DNA of 64,000 nucleotides from Flavobacteriaceae bacterium (GCA_021648265.1 JAKITD010000002.1:1-64000); one strand, 5' to 3'. Numbered from the stretch's first letter, positions 38,768 to 48,353 are shown. Numbers and translations are program-made. The notes: generated by a model not told the origin, from the letters alone.

Positions 38768-38868
38768 CTCCTGCAAGGTTTCAATTGGCTTAAGCGAGGG
38801 TAGCCTTGTAGATTTTTATATATTTACGAAAGCTTTTATACCTACAAGTTTGCAAAACCTTGCAGGAG
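38768..38868. repeat. Composite inverted repeat CTCCTGCAAGGTTT ... AAACCTTGCAGGAG
   Basis: Perfect 14-bp arms 38768-38781 / 38855-38868; related to 16786-16812. Confidence 0.85.
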
Positions 38869-38932
38869 TTTGTAAAGCACAATCTTTCAGTCTTTTAACT
38901 TTGTGAGATTTTGAGAAACTTTGTGAAATAAC

Positions 38933-39622
38933 TCAAGCAATATACTTCTTATAATACGCATAAATTTCATCCGCAGAAGCTCCAAACCAACGTTTTACAT
39001 AAATAGTCCAAAAATGGTATTGTAGCTTCCATATTCCTTTTCGTTCGTATAATCTTGCAGAGGTGGTAATCCATTCTTGAATCACTACAAATTGTTTTCT
39101 TTTAAAAAGCTCGTTGATTAATATATTGTCTTCATATATAGTGTAACTTTCGTCATAACCTCCAATTTTATTAAACAAGCCTTTAGTAATAAACTGACTT
39201 TGGTCGCCACCACGACAAGCACGCCAAGAAAAATGAGTGAGCCAAGAAGCTAATCTGAGCCACCAATGATTATTGTTAAATTTCATTTTAAAACAACCAG
39301 CAAGATTTCCTTTTTCAACTTCATTGATGATTAATTGGTCAAAGTTCTTGGGAGGAAAACTATCTGCGTGCAAAAAATATAAAATGTTTCCGGCGGCTTG
39401 TTTTGCACCGAGGTTCATTTGTTTTGCTCTTCCTTTTGGTGAGTTAAGTAGTTGGATGTGTTTAACCTGACATTTAACAATGTTAATGGTGTCATCAGAA
39501 CTCTCACCATCCACCACAATAATTTCTGAAATATTTTCTGAAGTAGAATTAGCAATTAGATGACTGAGTAGTTTACCAATATTTTCGGCTTCATTTAAAA
39601 CAGGAATTACAATGCTAATCAT
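38933..39622 (-). CDS. TIGR04283-type arsenosugar-biosynthesis glycosyltransferase
   Basis: SIVIPVLNEAENIGKLL, IIVVDGESSDDT, GRAKQMNLGAKQAAGNILYFLHADSFPP, ACRGGDQSQFI; sits in arsM/arsS cluster. Confidence 0.88.
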   Translation of the reverse strand: MISIVIPVLNEAENIGKLLSHLIANSTSENISEIIVVDGESSDDTINIVKCQVKHIQLLNSPKGRAKQMNLGAKQAAGNILYFLHADSFPPKNFDQLIINEVEKGNLAGCFKMKFNNNHWWLRLASWLTHFSWRACRGGDQSQFITKGLFNKIGGYDESYTIYEDNILINELFKRKQFVVIQEWITTSARLYERKGIWKLQYHFWTIYVKRWFGASADEIYAYYKKYIA

Positions 39623-39726
39623 AGGTTGAACTTACGAAAAATTGTTTACTATTATTAAGAAAGCTAAATTGTAAATAAAAGTAGTCATAAGTCGTATGTC
39701 TTAGAACCTTATATCGTAAATAAAAA

Positions 39727-40500
39727 CTATATTTCATTTAAATTCCAGTTGTAATCTAAATAATCGATTCTTGCATTTTCATCAATTTTCACATTGCTAT
39801 ATTGATTGATAAACGCAACTACATCCGGTTTTCCATTCACTTTAAAATCCTTTTTATACCATTTAAAGATTTTGGAAAGCTTTGGATTTGTTGGCTTGGT
39901 TTCGTTTTTGTTTCCGTTGATAAAACTATCGGTTACTTTATTTAATTGAGCTTCCAATTTTGAAGCAGTAAAGGCTTCGTTTAGCAAATTCGGACAAGAA
40001 TAAGAAGCGCAATTGATAGCAAAATGAATTCTAGGTTCGTTCATTTTATGTAAAATTTTGTGTTCGATATCTCCTAAAGAAAGATCGTCGTTATTTAATG
40101 TAATCACCGTTTTACTCCAAGGTTTTGAAATGTCCTTAATGCTACTTGTTGGATAGTTGTTTAATATTAATTGTACCGTTAAAGCATTGTAAAGATTGAT
40201 GTAATAAGCCAATTGCTCTTGAGTATCCCAATTTTCATCTGGAGTGTTTTTAGAAAGATAATTGATGTAAGCAGTTAATTCGATTTTGCTAGTTAAAAAA
40301 CCTTTATAATCTACAAAACCGTTTTCGTCCACGTATTTTTTTAGTAAAACACCCCAAGCTTTATGATTTACTTTTTCTGAAACAGCTATGGCGTACGACA
40401 GATTAACTTTAGCTTGTTTAACGGGTAAATTCTTTGGTATTTTACTTCGGCAGCTTTGAAATACAAAAAGAAGCGTTATAAGTAGAAAAATATTTTTCAT
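39727..40500 (-). CDS. DUF547 domain lipoprotein
   Basis: LLFVFQSCRS lipobox; AYYINLYNALTVQLILNNYP, LGDIEHKILHKMNEPRIHFAINCASYSCPNL. Confidence 0.9.
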   Translation of the reverse strand: MKNIFLLITLLFVFQSCRSKIPKNLPVKQAKVNLSYAIAVSEKVNHKAWGVLLKKYVDENGFVDYKGFLTSKIELTAYINYLSKNTPDENWDTQEQLAYYINLYNALTVQLILNNYPTSSIKDISKPWSKTVITLNNDDLSLGDIEHKILHKMNEPRIHFAINCASYSCPNLLNEAFTASKLEAQLNKVTDSFINGNKNETKPTNPKLSKIFKWYKKDFKVNGKPDVVAFINQYSNVKIDENARIDYLDYNWNLNEI

Positions 40501-40570
40501 CGAATAATTATTATTTGATTAAGTCTGAAAACTATGTTGAACATACCAATTATTGTTCCTTAAAAAATAT

Positions 40571-40681
40571 GACACGAATTTCACTAATTATCACGAATGT
40601 TTGCTGGAGCAAATTATATTATGAATTTCACTAATACATTTCAGTAGATATCTTTAGTGAAAATCTGTGAAATTCGTGTCT
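40571..40681. repeat. Inverted repeat element GACACGAATTTCAC ... GTGAAATTCGTGTC
   Basis: Perfect 14-bp arms 40571-40584 / 40667-40680; shares the 28-mer with 5075-5102. Confidence 0.85.
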
Positions 40682-40689
40682 GTTTTCTT

Positions 40690-41661
40690 TTAACAACATC
40701 CACCACCATCATAATGAAAAGTTGATTCCGAAATATAAATATCATCTCTTCCTAAATCTGCTAATTGTCCTGCGGTTTTGTCGCAAATTGCAATCGGCTG
40801 ATTTTTTAATAAAACGTGCCCTTTTTTATCATCAAAATAATCATCTTCTCCATAGTAGATGGCTGTTTTTCCTGTAAAAATACAAGGGCCATCTGGTAAA
40901 ACAGGATCTTTAATGGCGGCAATTTCGATGCTTTCAATATAAATAAGTTCGTCTGTTGGATAGTTTTTTGTATCTAAAATACGGTAAGGTTTTCTGGCTC
41001 TAATTTCGATAGTTCCAAAACCAACATCAGTCAGTGCTTTAATGTATTCGTTAATAGGAAGACTTCCACTTAAACACAAAGCACGTAAGCGTTCGTCGTT
41101 TCTTAGCGTTTCGTTCATAGGTTGCTCGCAAGTAGGATCGCTCATGACCAATCTTCCGTGTGGTTTTAAAACGCGGTACATTTCTTCGATGGCTTTCTTT
41201 AAATCTTCCGCTTTAAAGATATTAAATAAGCAGTTTTGTGCAGCCACATCAATGGAGTTGTCGGCAACAGGGAGATTCAAGGCATCTCCTTTTTTTAGCT
41301 CCACAAAATTCGATTGAAACCAAGGATTCATTTCTTCGGCTTCTTTAAAATTTTTCCGAGAAGCTTCTAGCATTTCATCTACCACATCAACGCCAATCAC
41401 GCCTCCTTTTTGACGAGAGAAATATGAGAATTGCAATAATTCCATTCCGCCACCAACACCTACATAGAGTGTTTTTGGGTTGTTGGTTAAATCGCGTGCG
41501 TTTACGGTACTTCCACAACCGTAATTCATTTCTTGCATGATTTTAGGAATTTTTAATCCAGGTAATTCCCAAATAGGATTGGTAGTACAGCAAAGTCCAA
41601 CGTCTGGCGTTAAAGCTGCATCTTTGTATAGGTCGTGGGTTGTTTTTAAATAATCGCTCAT
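40690..41661 (-). CDS. arsM: Arsenosugar-type arsenite methyltransferase ArsM
   Basis: GLCCTTNPIWELPGLKIPKIMQEMNYGCGSTV, GVGGGMELLQF, C-terminal DGGGCC; SAM-methyltransferase motifs. Confidence 0.92.
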   Translation of the reverse strand: MSDYLKTTHDLYKDAALTPDVGLCCTTNPIWELPGLKIPKIMQEMNYGCGSTVNARDLTNNPKTLYVGVGGGMELLQFSYFSRQKGGVIGVDVVDEMLEASRKNFKEAEEMNPWFQSNFVELKKGDALNLPVADNSIDVAAQNCLFNIFKAEDLKKAIEEMYRVLKPHGRLVMSDPTCEQPMNETLRNDERLRALCLSGSLPINEYIKALTDVGFGTIEIRARKPYRILDTKNYPTDELIYIESIEIAAIKDPVLPDGPCIFTGKTAIYYGEDDYFDDKKGHVLLKNQPIAICDKTAGQLADLGRDDIYISESTFHYDGGGCC

Positions 41662-41753
41662 ATTTGTTTTTTGTATTTCTCCCGAATAACCGGGACGCTC
41701 AGTATAAACTCCAGCGGTCCCAAATTTTCGGAATTTTTAATTAATAATTTATC

Positions 41754-41824
41754 ATTGCGAGGATTGAAATGACGTGGCAATCTTTTGATGAGATTACTTC
41801 ACTTCGGCTCCGCTCAGTGACCAT
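41754..41824. repeat. Composite dispersed repeats (TCATTGCGAGGATTGAAATGACGTGGCAATC..., CTTCGGCTCCGCTCAGTGACC)
   Basis: Shares TCATTGCGAGGA/GCAATCT and TCCGCTCAG modules with 5821-5883 and 11579-11640. Confidence 0.65.
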
Positions 41825-41837
41825 TTTCTGAAGGACA

Positions 41838-42650
41838 TTACAATTCCTCAATCAATTCCCGAAACAAGGTAATCATATCAGGTTCTGCTTTTTCGGCAAT
41901 TTCAATAATTTCTTGAATGTTTACAGGTTTCAGGTTATCTGGGTCGCATTCATCTGTTAAAACTGACACCGCTGCAACAGGTAAATTTAAATGATTGGCA
42001 ACAATCACTTCCGGAATCGTACTCATACCAACAGCATCGGCACCAATAATCCCTAAATAACGATATTCAGCACGGGTTTCTAATTGCGGACCAAGGACAC
42101 TTGCATAAATCCCTTTTTGAAGATTGATGTTATTTTTAATAGCAATCTCTTCAATTTTTTGATTCATTTCAGCATCATAAGGTGCACTCATATCTACAAA
42201 ACGCTCGCCCATTTCTTCCACTCCCTTAAATGCTAAAGGTGATCCTCCTTGTAAATTAATATGATCGTCAATCAACATAATCTCTCCTTTTTTATATTTT
42301 TTATTAATAGCTCCTGCAGCATTACTTACCAATAATTTTGAAATTCCCAATTGGTGCATTACTCGAATAGGAAAAGTAACATCGTAGGTAGAATATCCTT
42401 CATATAAATGAAATCTTCCTTGCATCACCATTACTTTTTTTCCAGCTAAATTTCCAAAAATTAATTTTCCTTGATGAAATTCTACAGTTGCTGTTGGAAA
42501 ATTCGGAATGTGATTATAACTTACCGATGTGATGATTTCAATTTCATCGACCAATTTTCCTAAACCAGTTCCTAGAACAATTCCTATTTCTGGAGAGTCG
42601 AAACCTTTGTCTTTAAGATAATCTACTGCTTCTTTAATATATTTTGTCAT
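41838..42650 (-). CDS. Purine-nucleoside phosphorylase (PNP/PunA type)
   Basis: IGIVLGTGLGKLVDEI, MQGRFHLYEGYS, LLVSNAAGAIN, GPQLETRAEYRYL, GMSTIPEVIVA. Confidence 0.95.
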   Translation of the reverse strand: MTKYIKEAVDYLKDKGFDSPEIGIVLGTGLGKLVDEIEIITSVSYNHIPNFPTATVEFHQGKLIFGNLAGKKVMVMQGRFHLYEGYSTYDVTFPIRVMHQLGISKLLVSNAAGAINKKYKKGEIMLIDDHINLQGGSPLAFKGVEEMGERFVDMSAPYDAEMNQKIEEIAIKNNINLQKGIYASVLGPQLETRAEYRYLGIIGADAVGMSTIPEVIVANHLNLPVAAVSVLTDECDPDNLKPVNIQEIIEIAEKAEPDMITLFRELIEEL

Positions 42651-42754
42651 AACAATTCTCTGTATTTCGACCCAGCTTAATATAAAATTCGGCAGGGATC
42701 TTTTTAGGGTTTATTATTTCTCTCTCCTCTGTGTTCTTTCTTCTCTGTTCTTTT

Positions 42755-43420
42755 TCAAACAAGATATTTTTTAAAAATTTCAACATTCTCAATATCTTCA
42801 TAAACATCTACATCGCTTTTCACGGCTAACAAAGATACTTTTTCATTTTTTAAATCTTCCATAGTATCTTTAAAAACAGTTGAAGTTCCCCAATTTTTAT
42901 TTCTGAAAACAGCAGAATTTAATTGTTTCATTCCCAATAAGTAATAACCTCCATCTTTGGCTGGGCCTATTGCAAAATCATCGGTTTCGAGAGCGAAAAA
43001 TGAATTTTTAATATCTTTACAAGTCAGTTCGTAAATATCACTTCCAGCAATCACCACTTTTTCATAACCTATTTTTAAAAGTTGTTTGAATGCATTATTC
43101 ATTCGCTCACCTAAATCACCTCCGTGTTGCAGTTTTTTTCTGAAAACAGTATCATTCCAAGCGTCATTTTCTTGAATATTTTCTGAATAAAAAACATATT
43201 TATCTACGTTTACTTTTTCTGAAACTTTTACGGTATGTGAAATTAAAAATTGATAAATTTCTAAAGCAGCTTTATTTCCAACGGTAGCTGCAAGTCGGGT
43301 TTTTACTTTTCCTAATTCGGGATTTCTAGTAAAAATGATCAAAGCATTTTTAGAAACAGGAAGATGAAAACCCTTGTTTAATTTATTGTTTGTATTGTTA
43401 TTTGAAGTGAGTAATGCCAT
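42755..43420 (-). CDS. TIGR04282-type arsenosugar-biosynthesis glycosyltransferase
   Basis: ALIIFTRNPELGKVKTRLAATVG, QHGGDLGERMNNAF, VIAGSDIYELT, GPAKDGGYYLLGM. Confidence 0.9.
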   Translation of the reverse strand: MALLTSNNNTNNKLNKGFHLPVSKNALIIFTRNPELGKVKTRLAATVGNKAALEIYQFLISHTVKVSEKVNVDKYVFYSENIQENDAWNDTVFRKKLQHGGDLGERMNNAFKQLLKIGYEKVVIAGSDIYELTCKDIKNSFFALETDDFAIGPAKDGGYYLLGMKQLNSAVFRNKNWGTSTVFKDTMEDLKNEKVSLLAVKSDVDVYEDIENVEIFKKYLV

Positions 43421-43921
43421 CTAAAAAACGGGGGTTCCTTTTTTAAGCCATTTGCTCCATTCCTTATTGAACGTATGAACGTTTTTAGTTTCGGTTTCAG
43501 TTGAATCCAACACTTTAAATTTTTTGTTTTTCCATTCGCAAATGCCTCCATATAAGTTTTTTACATTGGAATATCCAGATTTTATAAGTTGATCTGCAAT
43601 GGTTTCAGAACGAATTCCTAAGGTGCAATACACCACGATAACTTCCTTTTTATTGGGATGTTTTTCTAAAAAATCTTCTATTGAAAAATAATCATAACCA
43701 ATATTAGTAGCTGTTTCAATATGACTTACGGTAAACTCTTTTAGTTCCCGACTGTCTAAAATTAATACATTTTCTTGTGATTGAAGCATGCTTAATTCGG
43801 TTACCGAAATATAAGGGACGTTGTTTTTATTGTGCTTTTTTAGCGTTTGGTCTAGGTTTTTTTGGGCAGAAGCCGAAAATGTAATTAGCAATAACAATAT
43901 GTTGAATATGATTTTTTTCAT
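43421..43921 (-). CDS. Exported rhodanese-like domain protein
   Basis: MKKIIFNILLLLITFSASAQ; VLILDSRELKEFTVSHIETATNIGY; active-site loop CTLGIRSE; preferred ATG at 43921. Confidence 0.9.
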   Translation of the reverse strand: MKKIIFNILLLLITFSASAQKNLDQTLKKHNKNNVPYISVTELSMLQSQENVLILDSRELKEFTVSHIETATNIGYDYFSIEDFLEKHPNKKEVIVVYCTLGIRSETIADQLIKSGYSNVKNLYGGICEWKNKKFKVLDSTETETKNVHTFNKEWSKWLKKGTPVF

Positions 43922-43982
43922 AGTAATGAGATTTCTTCCTTGCTCCTCCGCTAAAGCTTCGGCGGCATGAGGACGCAGGAAT

Positions 43983-45038
43983 TTAAGCAACAACACCTTG
44001 ACAGCTACTGCCAGCACCTGCGGTACATCCGTAGCAATGTTGCGAAATAATAATGTTTCGGTTATTTAATAATTCTTCGTTATAATCTGAAATATGTTTC
44101 ACTTTACTGGCTACTTTTAATCCTAACATTTGGTTAAAATCACAATCGTACAGCCAACCGTTCCAACTTACCGAAATGGTATTGGTACACATAACGTTTT
44201 CAATTGCCAACGGATTGTAGGCTTTGACCAAACTGTACATATAATCTTCGTAATTATCGGATGCAATTAGGTAATCCAAAAACCTAGAAACAGGTAAATT
44301 GGTAATTGAAAATAAATTATGAAATTGAATTCCGAAGTCTTCCAATAAAGCTTTTTTAAACTCACGTTCCATACTTTCTTGATCTCCGGGTAAATAAGCA
44401 CCACTTGGATTATAGACCAAATCGAATTTTAAATCACTTTCTGGCATTCCGTAGCCAATTGCGTTGAGGTCTTGTAATGCTTTTATGGATTTATCAAAAA
44501 CACCGCTACCTCTTTGTTTATCTGTTTTTCCACGAGTCCAATGCGGCATAGAACTCACAACGTGAACATTATGATTTTTAAAAAACGCGGGTAAATCGTA
44601 ATATTTTTTGTTGGATCTAATGATGGTTAAATTACTCCGAACAATAAAATCTTTAATTCCTAATTTTGAAGCTTCATCGACAAACCATTTAAAATTTGGA
44701 TTCATTTCGGGAGCACCTCCTGTTAAATCGATTGTGGTTGCTTCTGTTTTTTTAATAACTTCCAAACATTGTAACATGGTTTCCTTGGTCATTATTTCTT
44801 TTCTGTCTGGCCCAGCATCCACATGGCAATGTTCACAAACTTGATTGCACATATAGCCCAAATTAATTTGAAATACTTCTAATTTTTTAGGACGAAGCGG
44901 AAACTGTCCAGTCTCCATTATTTTTCTTCCGAAGGTGGGAAGTTCGCCATCTGCAAAAATTCCGTTGGATAAAAATTCTAACTGAACTTTTCCATCAGCT
45001 AATTTGTTGTTTTGTTTTTTAAGAGAAGATAATGACAT
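43983..45038 (-). CDS. arsS: Arsenosugar-biosynthesis radical SAM protein ArsS
   Basis: NLGYMCNQVCEHCHVDAGP (CX3CX2C), DLTGGAPEMNPNF, C-terminal SQHCYGCTAGAGSSCQG. Confidence 0.94.
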   Translation of the reverse strand: MSLSSLKKQNNKLADGKVQLEFLSNGIFADGELPTFGRKIMETGQFPLRPKKLEVFQINLGYMCNQVCEHCHVDAGPDRKEIMTKETMLQCLEVIKKTEATTIDLTGGAPEMNPNFKWFVDEASKLGIKDFIVRSNLTIIRSNKKYYDLPAFFKNHNVHVVSSMPHWTRGKTDKQRGSGVFDKSIKALQDLNAIGYGMPESDLKFDLVYNPSGAYLPGDQESMEREFKKALLEDFGIQFHNLFSITNLPVSRFLDYLIASDNYEDYMYSLVKAYNPLAIENVMCTNTISVSWNGWLYDCDFNQMLGLKVASKVKHISDYNEELLNNRNIIISQHCYGCTAGAGSSCQGVVA

Positions 45039-45118
45039 AAATTTTTAATTTTTTAGATCCCGCAATTCGACAGGATAAACGATATACAAGGTTTTGTTTT
45101 ACAAAACCTGTATCCTGT

Positions 45119-45457
45119 TTACATACTTAATTTGTTATATTTATTCATCATTTGTACACCGTGAACAAGGGTTGCACCGCTTTCAATGGCAGCTCCAACG
45201 TGAACGGCTTCCATCATTTCTTCTTTGGTAATTCCTTTTTGAAGTCCGTCTTTGGTGTAAGCATCAATGCAATAAGGGCATTTTACAACGTGTGAAACTG
45301 CTAATGCAATTAGTGATTTTTCTCGTGCAGTTAAAGCTCCTTCCTCAAAAACCTTTCCGTAGTAATCAAAAAACTTAGTTCCTAATTCTTCGCTCCATTC
45401 GGTAATGTTTCCAAATTTCCGAAGATCTTTTGGATCGTAATAGTTGTCGTTTGCCAT
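45119..45457 (-). CDS. AhpD/carboxymuconolactone-decarboxylase-like, arsenosugar-associated peroxidase-like protein
   Basis: KSLIALAVSHVVKCPYCIDAYTKDGLQKGITKEEMMEAVHVGAAIESGA; ATG MANDNYYDPKDL at 45457. Confidence 0.9.
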   Translation of the reverse strand: MANDNYYDPKDLRKFGNITEWSEELGTKFFDYYGKVFEEGALTAREKSLIALAVSHVVKCPYCIDAYTKDGLQKGITKEEMMEAVHVGAAIESGATLVHGVQMMNKYNKLSM

Positions 45458-45544
45458 AATTATTTCATTGAAAATTTTTTTCAAGATGTAAATATAAAGA
45501 GAAGTCTTGATTATTATTCAAAGCTTACAAAAATTAACATTAGC

Positions 45545-46294
45545 TTAATTAAATGAATATACAATTCCGGTGGCAAAACGATATTGTGAATTCTGAATTC
45601 CTTCAGCAGGAGTTTCATCATAGGTAAAAAGATAGGTCATTTTTACCGCAAAATTCTTAAAAGCTTTTATAGCAACGGAAGATTCACTGGCAATTCGATA
45701 ATCGCCTACATCATTTAATAATGGTTGGTAATAGGTGGTACTCACAAAGCTGAAAATGGCGTTGGGATACATGGTAAATGAAAAATAGGCAGATCCTCTA
45801 AAATCCCTAGAAGTGCTGCTTCCGTCTGAAAGTTCCTCGTGTTCGTACATAATTAATGTACCGAGGTAGAATTTATAGTTTTCTAATTTTAAAAGTTTAA
45901 ATCTGGGACCAGTTCCGAAAAGAAATCGGTTATTTATTTTTGAAACCTTATTGTATTGTCCTTGAGCAAAAGCCTCCCAAGTAATTCTTGGTTTCCATTT
46001 GTAATTATATCGTAAATGAGTAATTCCATTATTTGAAAAATCTTCTCCTTCAATTTTTGTAAATCTGAATTGATTTTTTAATAAAAATAAATGTTTTTCC
46101 AATTTATATTGAAGATGAATGTCGTTGGAAACAATAAAAAAATCATTAACATCTCTGGCTAAGGTAAAATCTAAAGCTATGGCAGCAGACCATCCGATGG
46201 TGTCGGTTACTTTCCGAAGGCGTTCCACATTTAATATTTGAGAATAGGAAGAAATAGTAAATAATATAAAAAACACGAAGGTAAAATATCGCAT
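45545..46294 (-). CDS. DUF2490-like outer membrane protein
   Basis: Signal peptide; LHLQYKLEKHLFLLKNQFRFTK, HLRYNYKWKPRITWEAFAQGQYNK, RFLFGTGPRFKLL. Confidence 0.75.
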   Translation of the reverse strand: MRYFTFVFFILFTISSYSQILNVERLRKVTDTIGWSAAIALDFTLARDVNDFFIVSNDIHLQYKLEKHLFLLKNQFRFTKIEGEDFSNNGITHLRYNYKWKPRITWEAFAQGQYNKVSKINNRFLFGTGPRFKLLKLENYKFYLGTLIMYEHEELSDGSSTSRDFRGSAYFSFTMYPNAIFSFVSTTYYQPLLNDVGDYRIASESSVAIKAFKNFAVKMTYLFTYDETPAEGIQNSQYRFATGIVYSFN

Positions 46295-46394
46295 ATATTC
46301 GGATTTTGTTAAAGCCGTAAAATTAATGAAATTTAAGAAATAATTTATGAGAATTGTTGCTTTAAACTATATTAGCAGTTCAACAAAATTTATT

Positions 46395-46620
46395 ATGGAT
46401 TACTTTTTAATAATTACTGAATTGGTCGTTTTAGCAGCCGTTTTTGGCTATATTAATTTTCGGTTTATAAAACACCAATTACCATTGATTTAATTGTAAT
46501 TACCTATGTAGTGGTAGTTTTTTCTATTATTGTTCAAGGGCTTTCTATTGGAAAGTTAGTTCATAAATTAAAGAAGATGGGTTGGAAACAGAATGAATTT
46601 TTAACCACAAAGAACACTAA
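46395..46620 (+). pseudogene. Remnant of a CPA1/NhaP-type Na+/H+ antiporter with internal deletion
   Basis: N-terminal MDYFLIITELVVLAAVFGYINFRFIK directly joined to C-terminal TIDLIVITYVVVVFSIIVQGLSIGKLVHKLKKMGWK in another frame. Confidence 0.8.
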
Positions 46621-46673
46621 GGTTTTCGCAAAGGACATGGAGTTTTTTTTTAGAATTATTATAAGCTATAAAC

Positions 46674-47276
46674 TTGAAACCAGAAACTAGAAATATAAAA
46701 CATCATCACTTTATTCTTCATAAACCCCGCGGATATTTAAGTCAGTTTGTGGTAAATGGGAAAAAGAAAAAAAAGCACAAGCTGTTAGGTGAGTTATATC
46801 ATTTTCCGGAAGGCATGATGGCAATTGGTAGATTGGACAGAGATTCTGAAGGCTTATTATTTCTCACTACCGACGGAAAAGTTAGCTACGAAATTTTAAG
46901 TAATAAATACGAAAAAGAATACTACGTACAAGTGGATGGAATAATTACAGACAAAGCCATTGAACAATTACAAAAAGGAGTAGAAATAGGTTTTGAAGGA
47001 AAAAAATATACCACCAAACCTTGTAAAGCATCTAGAATTGAAACGCCTACAAATCTCCCAATAGAAAACCGAAAAGTAAGAGATGAGCGTCACGGTCCTA
47101 CAAGTTGGGCATCAATTACAATAAGCGAAGGAAAGTTTCGACAAGTACGCAAAATGACGGCTGCAGTTGGTTTTCCTACTTTACGTTTGGTGAGAGTTCG
47201 GATTGGGGATGTTCAATTGCAAACACAACCTGGAGAAGTTATAGAAGTTGATATATTAAATACTTTAGACGCTTAA
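46674..47276 (+). CDS. rRNA large subunit pseudouridine synthase (RluE-like)
   Basis: FILHKPRGYLSQF, AIGRLDRDSEGLLFLTTDG, SEGKFRQVRKMTAAVGFPTLRLVRVRIG; TTG start. Confidence 0.92.
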   Translation: MKPETRNIKHHHFILHKPRGYLSQFVVNGKKKKKHKLLGELYHFPEGMMAIGRLDRDSEGLLFLTTDGKVSYEILSNKYEKEYYVQVDGIITDKAIEQLQKGVEIGFEGKKYTTKPCKASRIETPTNLPIENRKVRDERHGPTSWASITISEGKFRQVRKMTAAVGFPTLRLVRVRIGDVQLQTQPGEVIEVDILNTLDA

Positions 47277-47303
47277 AACTTTAGATACTTTAAGTACTGT
47301 TTT

Positions 47304-48248
47304 TTACAAACTCATCATATACTGCTTAGGTGTGGTACCATATTTTTTCTTAAAAGCACTTATAAAATGACTCGCCGTACTATAACCAATTTGCATACTT
47401 ATTTCTGAAATATTATACTTTTTAGAAAGCAATAACCTTCGAGCGTATTCTAGTTTATAGTCCAATAAAAAATTAAAAACCGTATCGCCATAAATATGTT
47501 TAAATCCTTCTTTAAGCTTAGGAACTGATAATACAATCTCATCAGCTATTTGCTGTAAACTTGGCGGATCTGCCATATGATTAATAATAATCTGTTTGGC
47601 TTTTTTTATCTTTTCTACATTGTCTTCGTCTTCTAAAAACGGACAGCCAGTTGCATCACCTTCATTTTTGTTGAAATACAAACTTAGTAATTCGTAAATC
47701 TTTCCTTTTAAATAAAGTTCGTGAAGGGAGCTTTGCATATTCTCTTTAAAAATCTGATTTAAAATTAATACTTCAGAAGGAGTAAGTTCTTTATCTAAAT
47801 AATATTTTTTGTCTTTGTTTTCTTCATTTAAAAAAGGAATTAATCCTGCTACTTTAGAGAAAAAAGAATGAAATATTTTAATAGAAACAATCAATATTAA
47901 GTGCTCCCCTTTTGGCTGAATCGTTAAATTAATAGGAAGGTTTTGCTTAGGGTTATAAAGTAAAATAGATTTATTCTCCTTCATTTCCAATGAATAATGT
48001 TCATTAAAAAACAGGTTGGATTCACAATTTACACAAAAATGCAACTGGATAAACGTGTTTTCAACTCCTTTTAAGTAAGTCAGTTCTTCTTCAGATTTGT
48101 TGTTTAAAGTAATAACTCTAAACCCTTCTTGAATATCTATCTCTTCGATCATTATTTTTGACGTTATTTTTTTTATTTTTATCGTGCTATTTCTTAAAAA
48201 GAAAATTATAAGAAGCATCAAAAGTACTAATATTACTGTAATAAACAA
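47304..48248 (-). CDS. AraC-family transcriptional regulator
   Basis: C-terminal HTH: LQQIADEIVLSVPKLKEGFKHIYGDTVFNFLLDYKLEYARRLL...EISMQIGYSTASHFISAFKKKYGTTPKQY. Confidence 0.93.
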   Translation of the reverse strand: MFITVILVLLMLLIIFFLRNSTIKIKKITSKIMIEEIDIQEGFRVITLNNKSEEELTYLKGVENTFIQLHFCVNCESNLFFNEHYSLEMKENKSILLYNPKQNLPINLTIQPKGEHLILIVSIKIFHSFFSKVAGLIPFLNEENKDKKYYLDKELTPSEVLILNQIFKENMQSSLHELYLKGKIYELLSLYFNKNEGDATGCPFLEDEDNVEKIKKAKQIIINHMADPPSLQQIADEIVLSVPKLKEGFKHIYGDTVFNFLLDYKLEYARRLLLSKKYNISEISMQIGYSTASHFISAFKKKYGTTPKQYMMSL

Positions 48249-48353
48249 GGATGTTGTTGTTTATTTTATTCCGATACTAAAAAATCTTTCAGCGGTATAT
48301 TATTCTTTTTAATGCTTCTAATTTTGTAGGGTATTTCAAACTAGAAATTTAAA

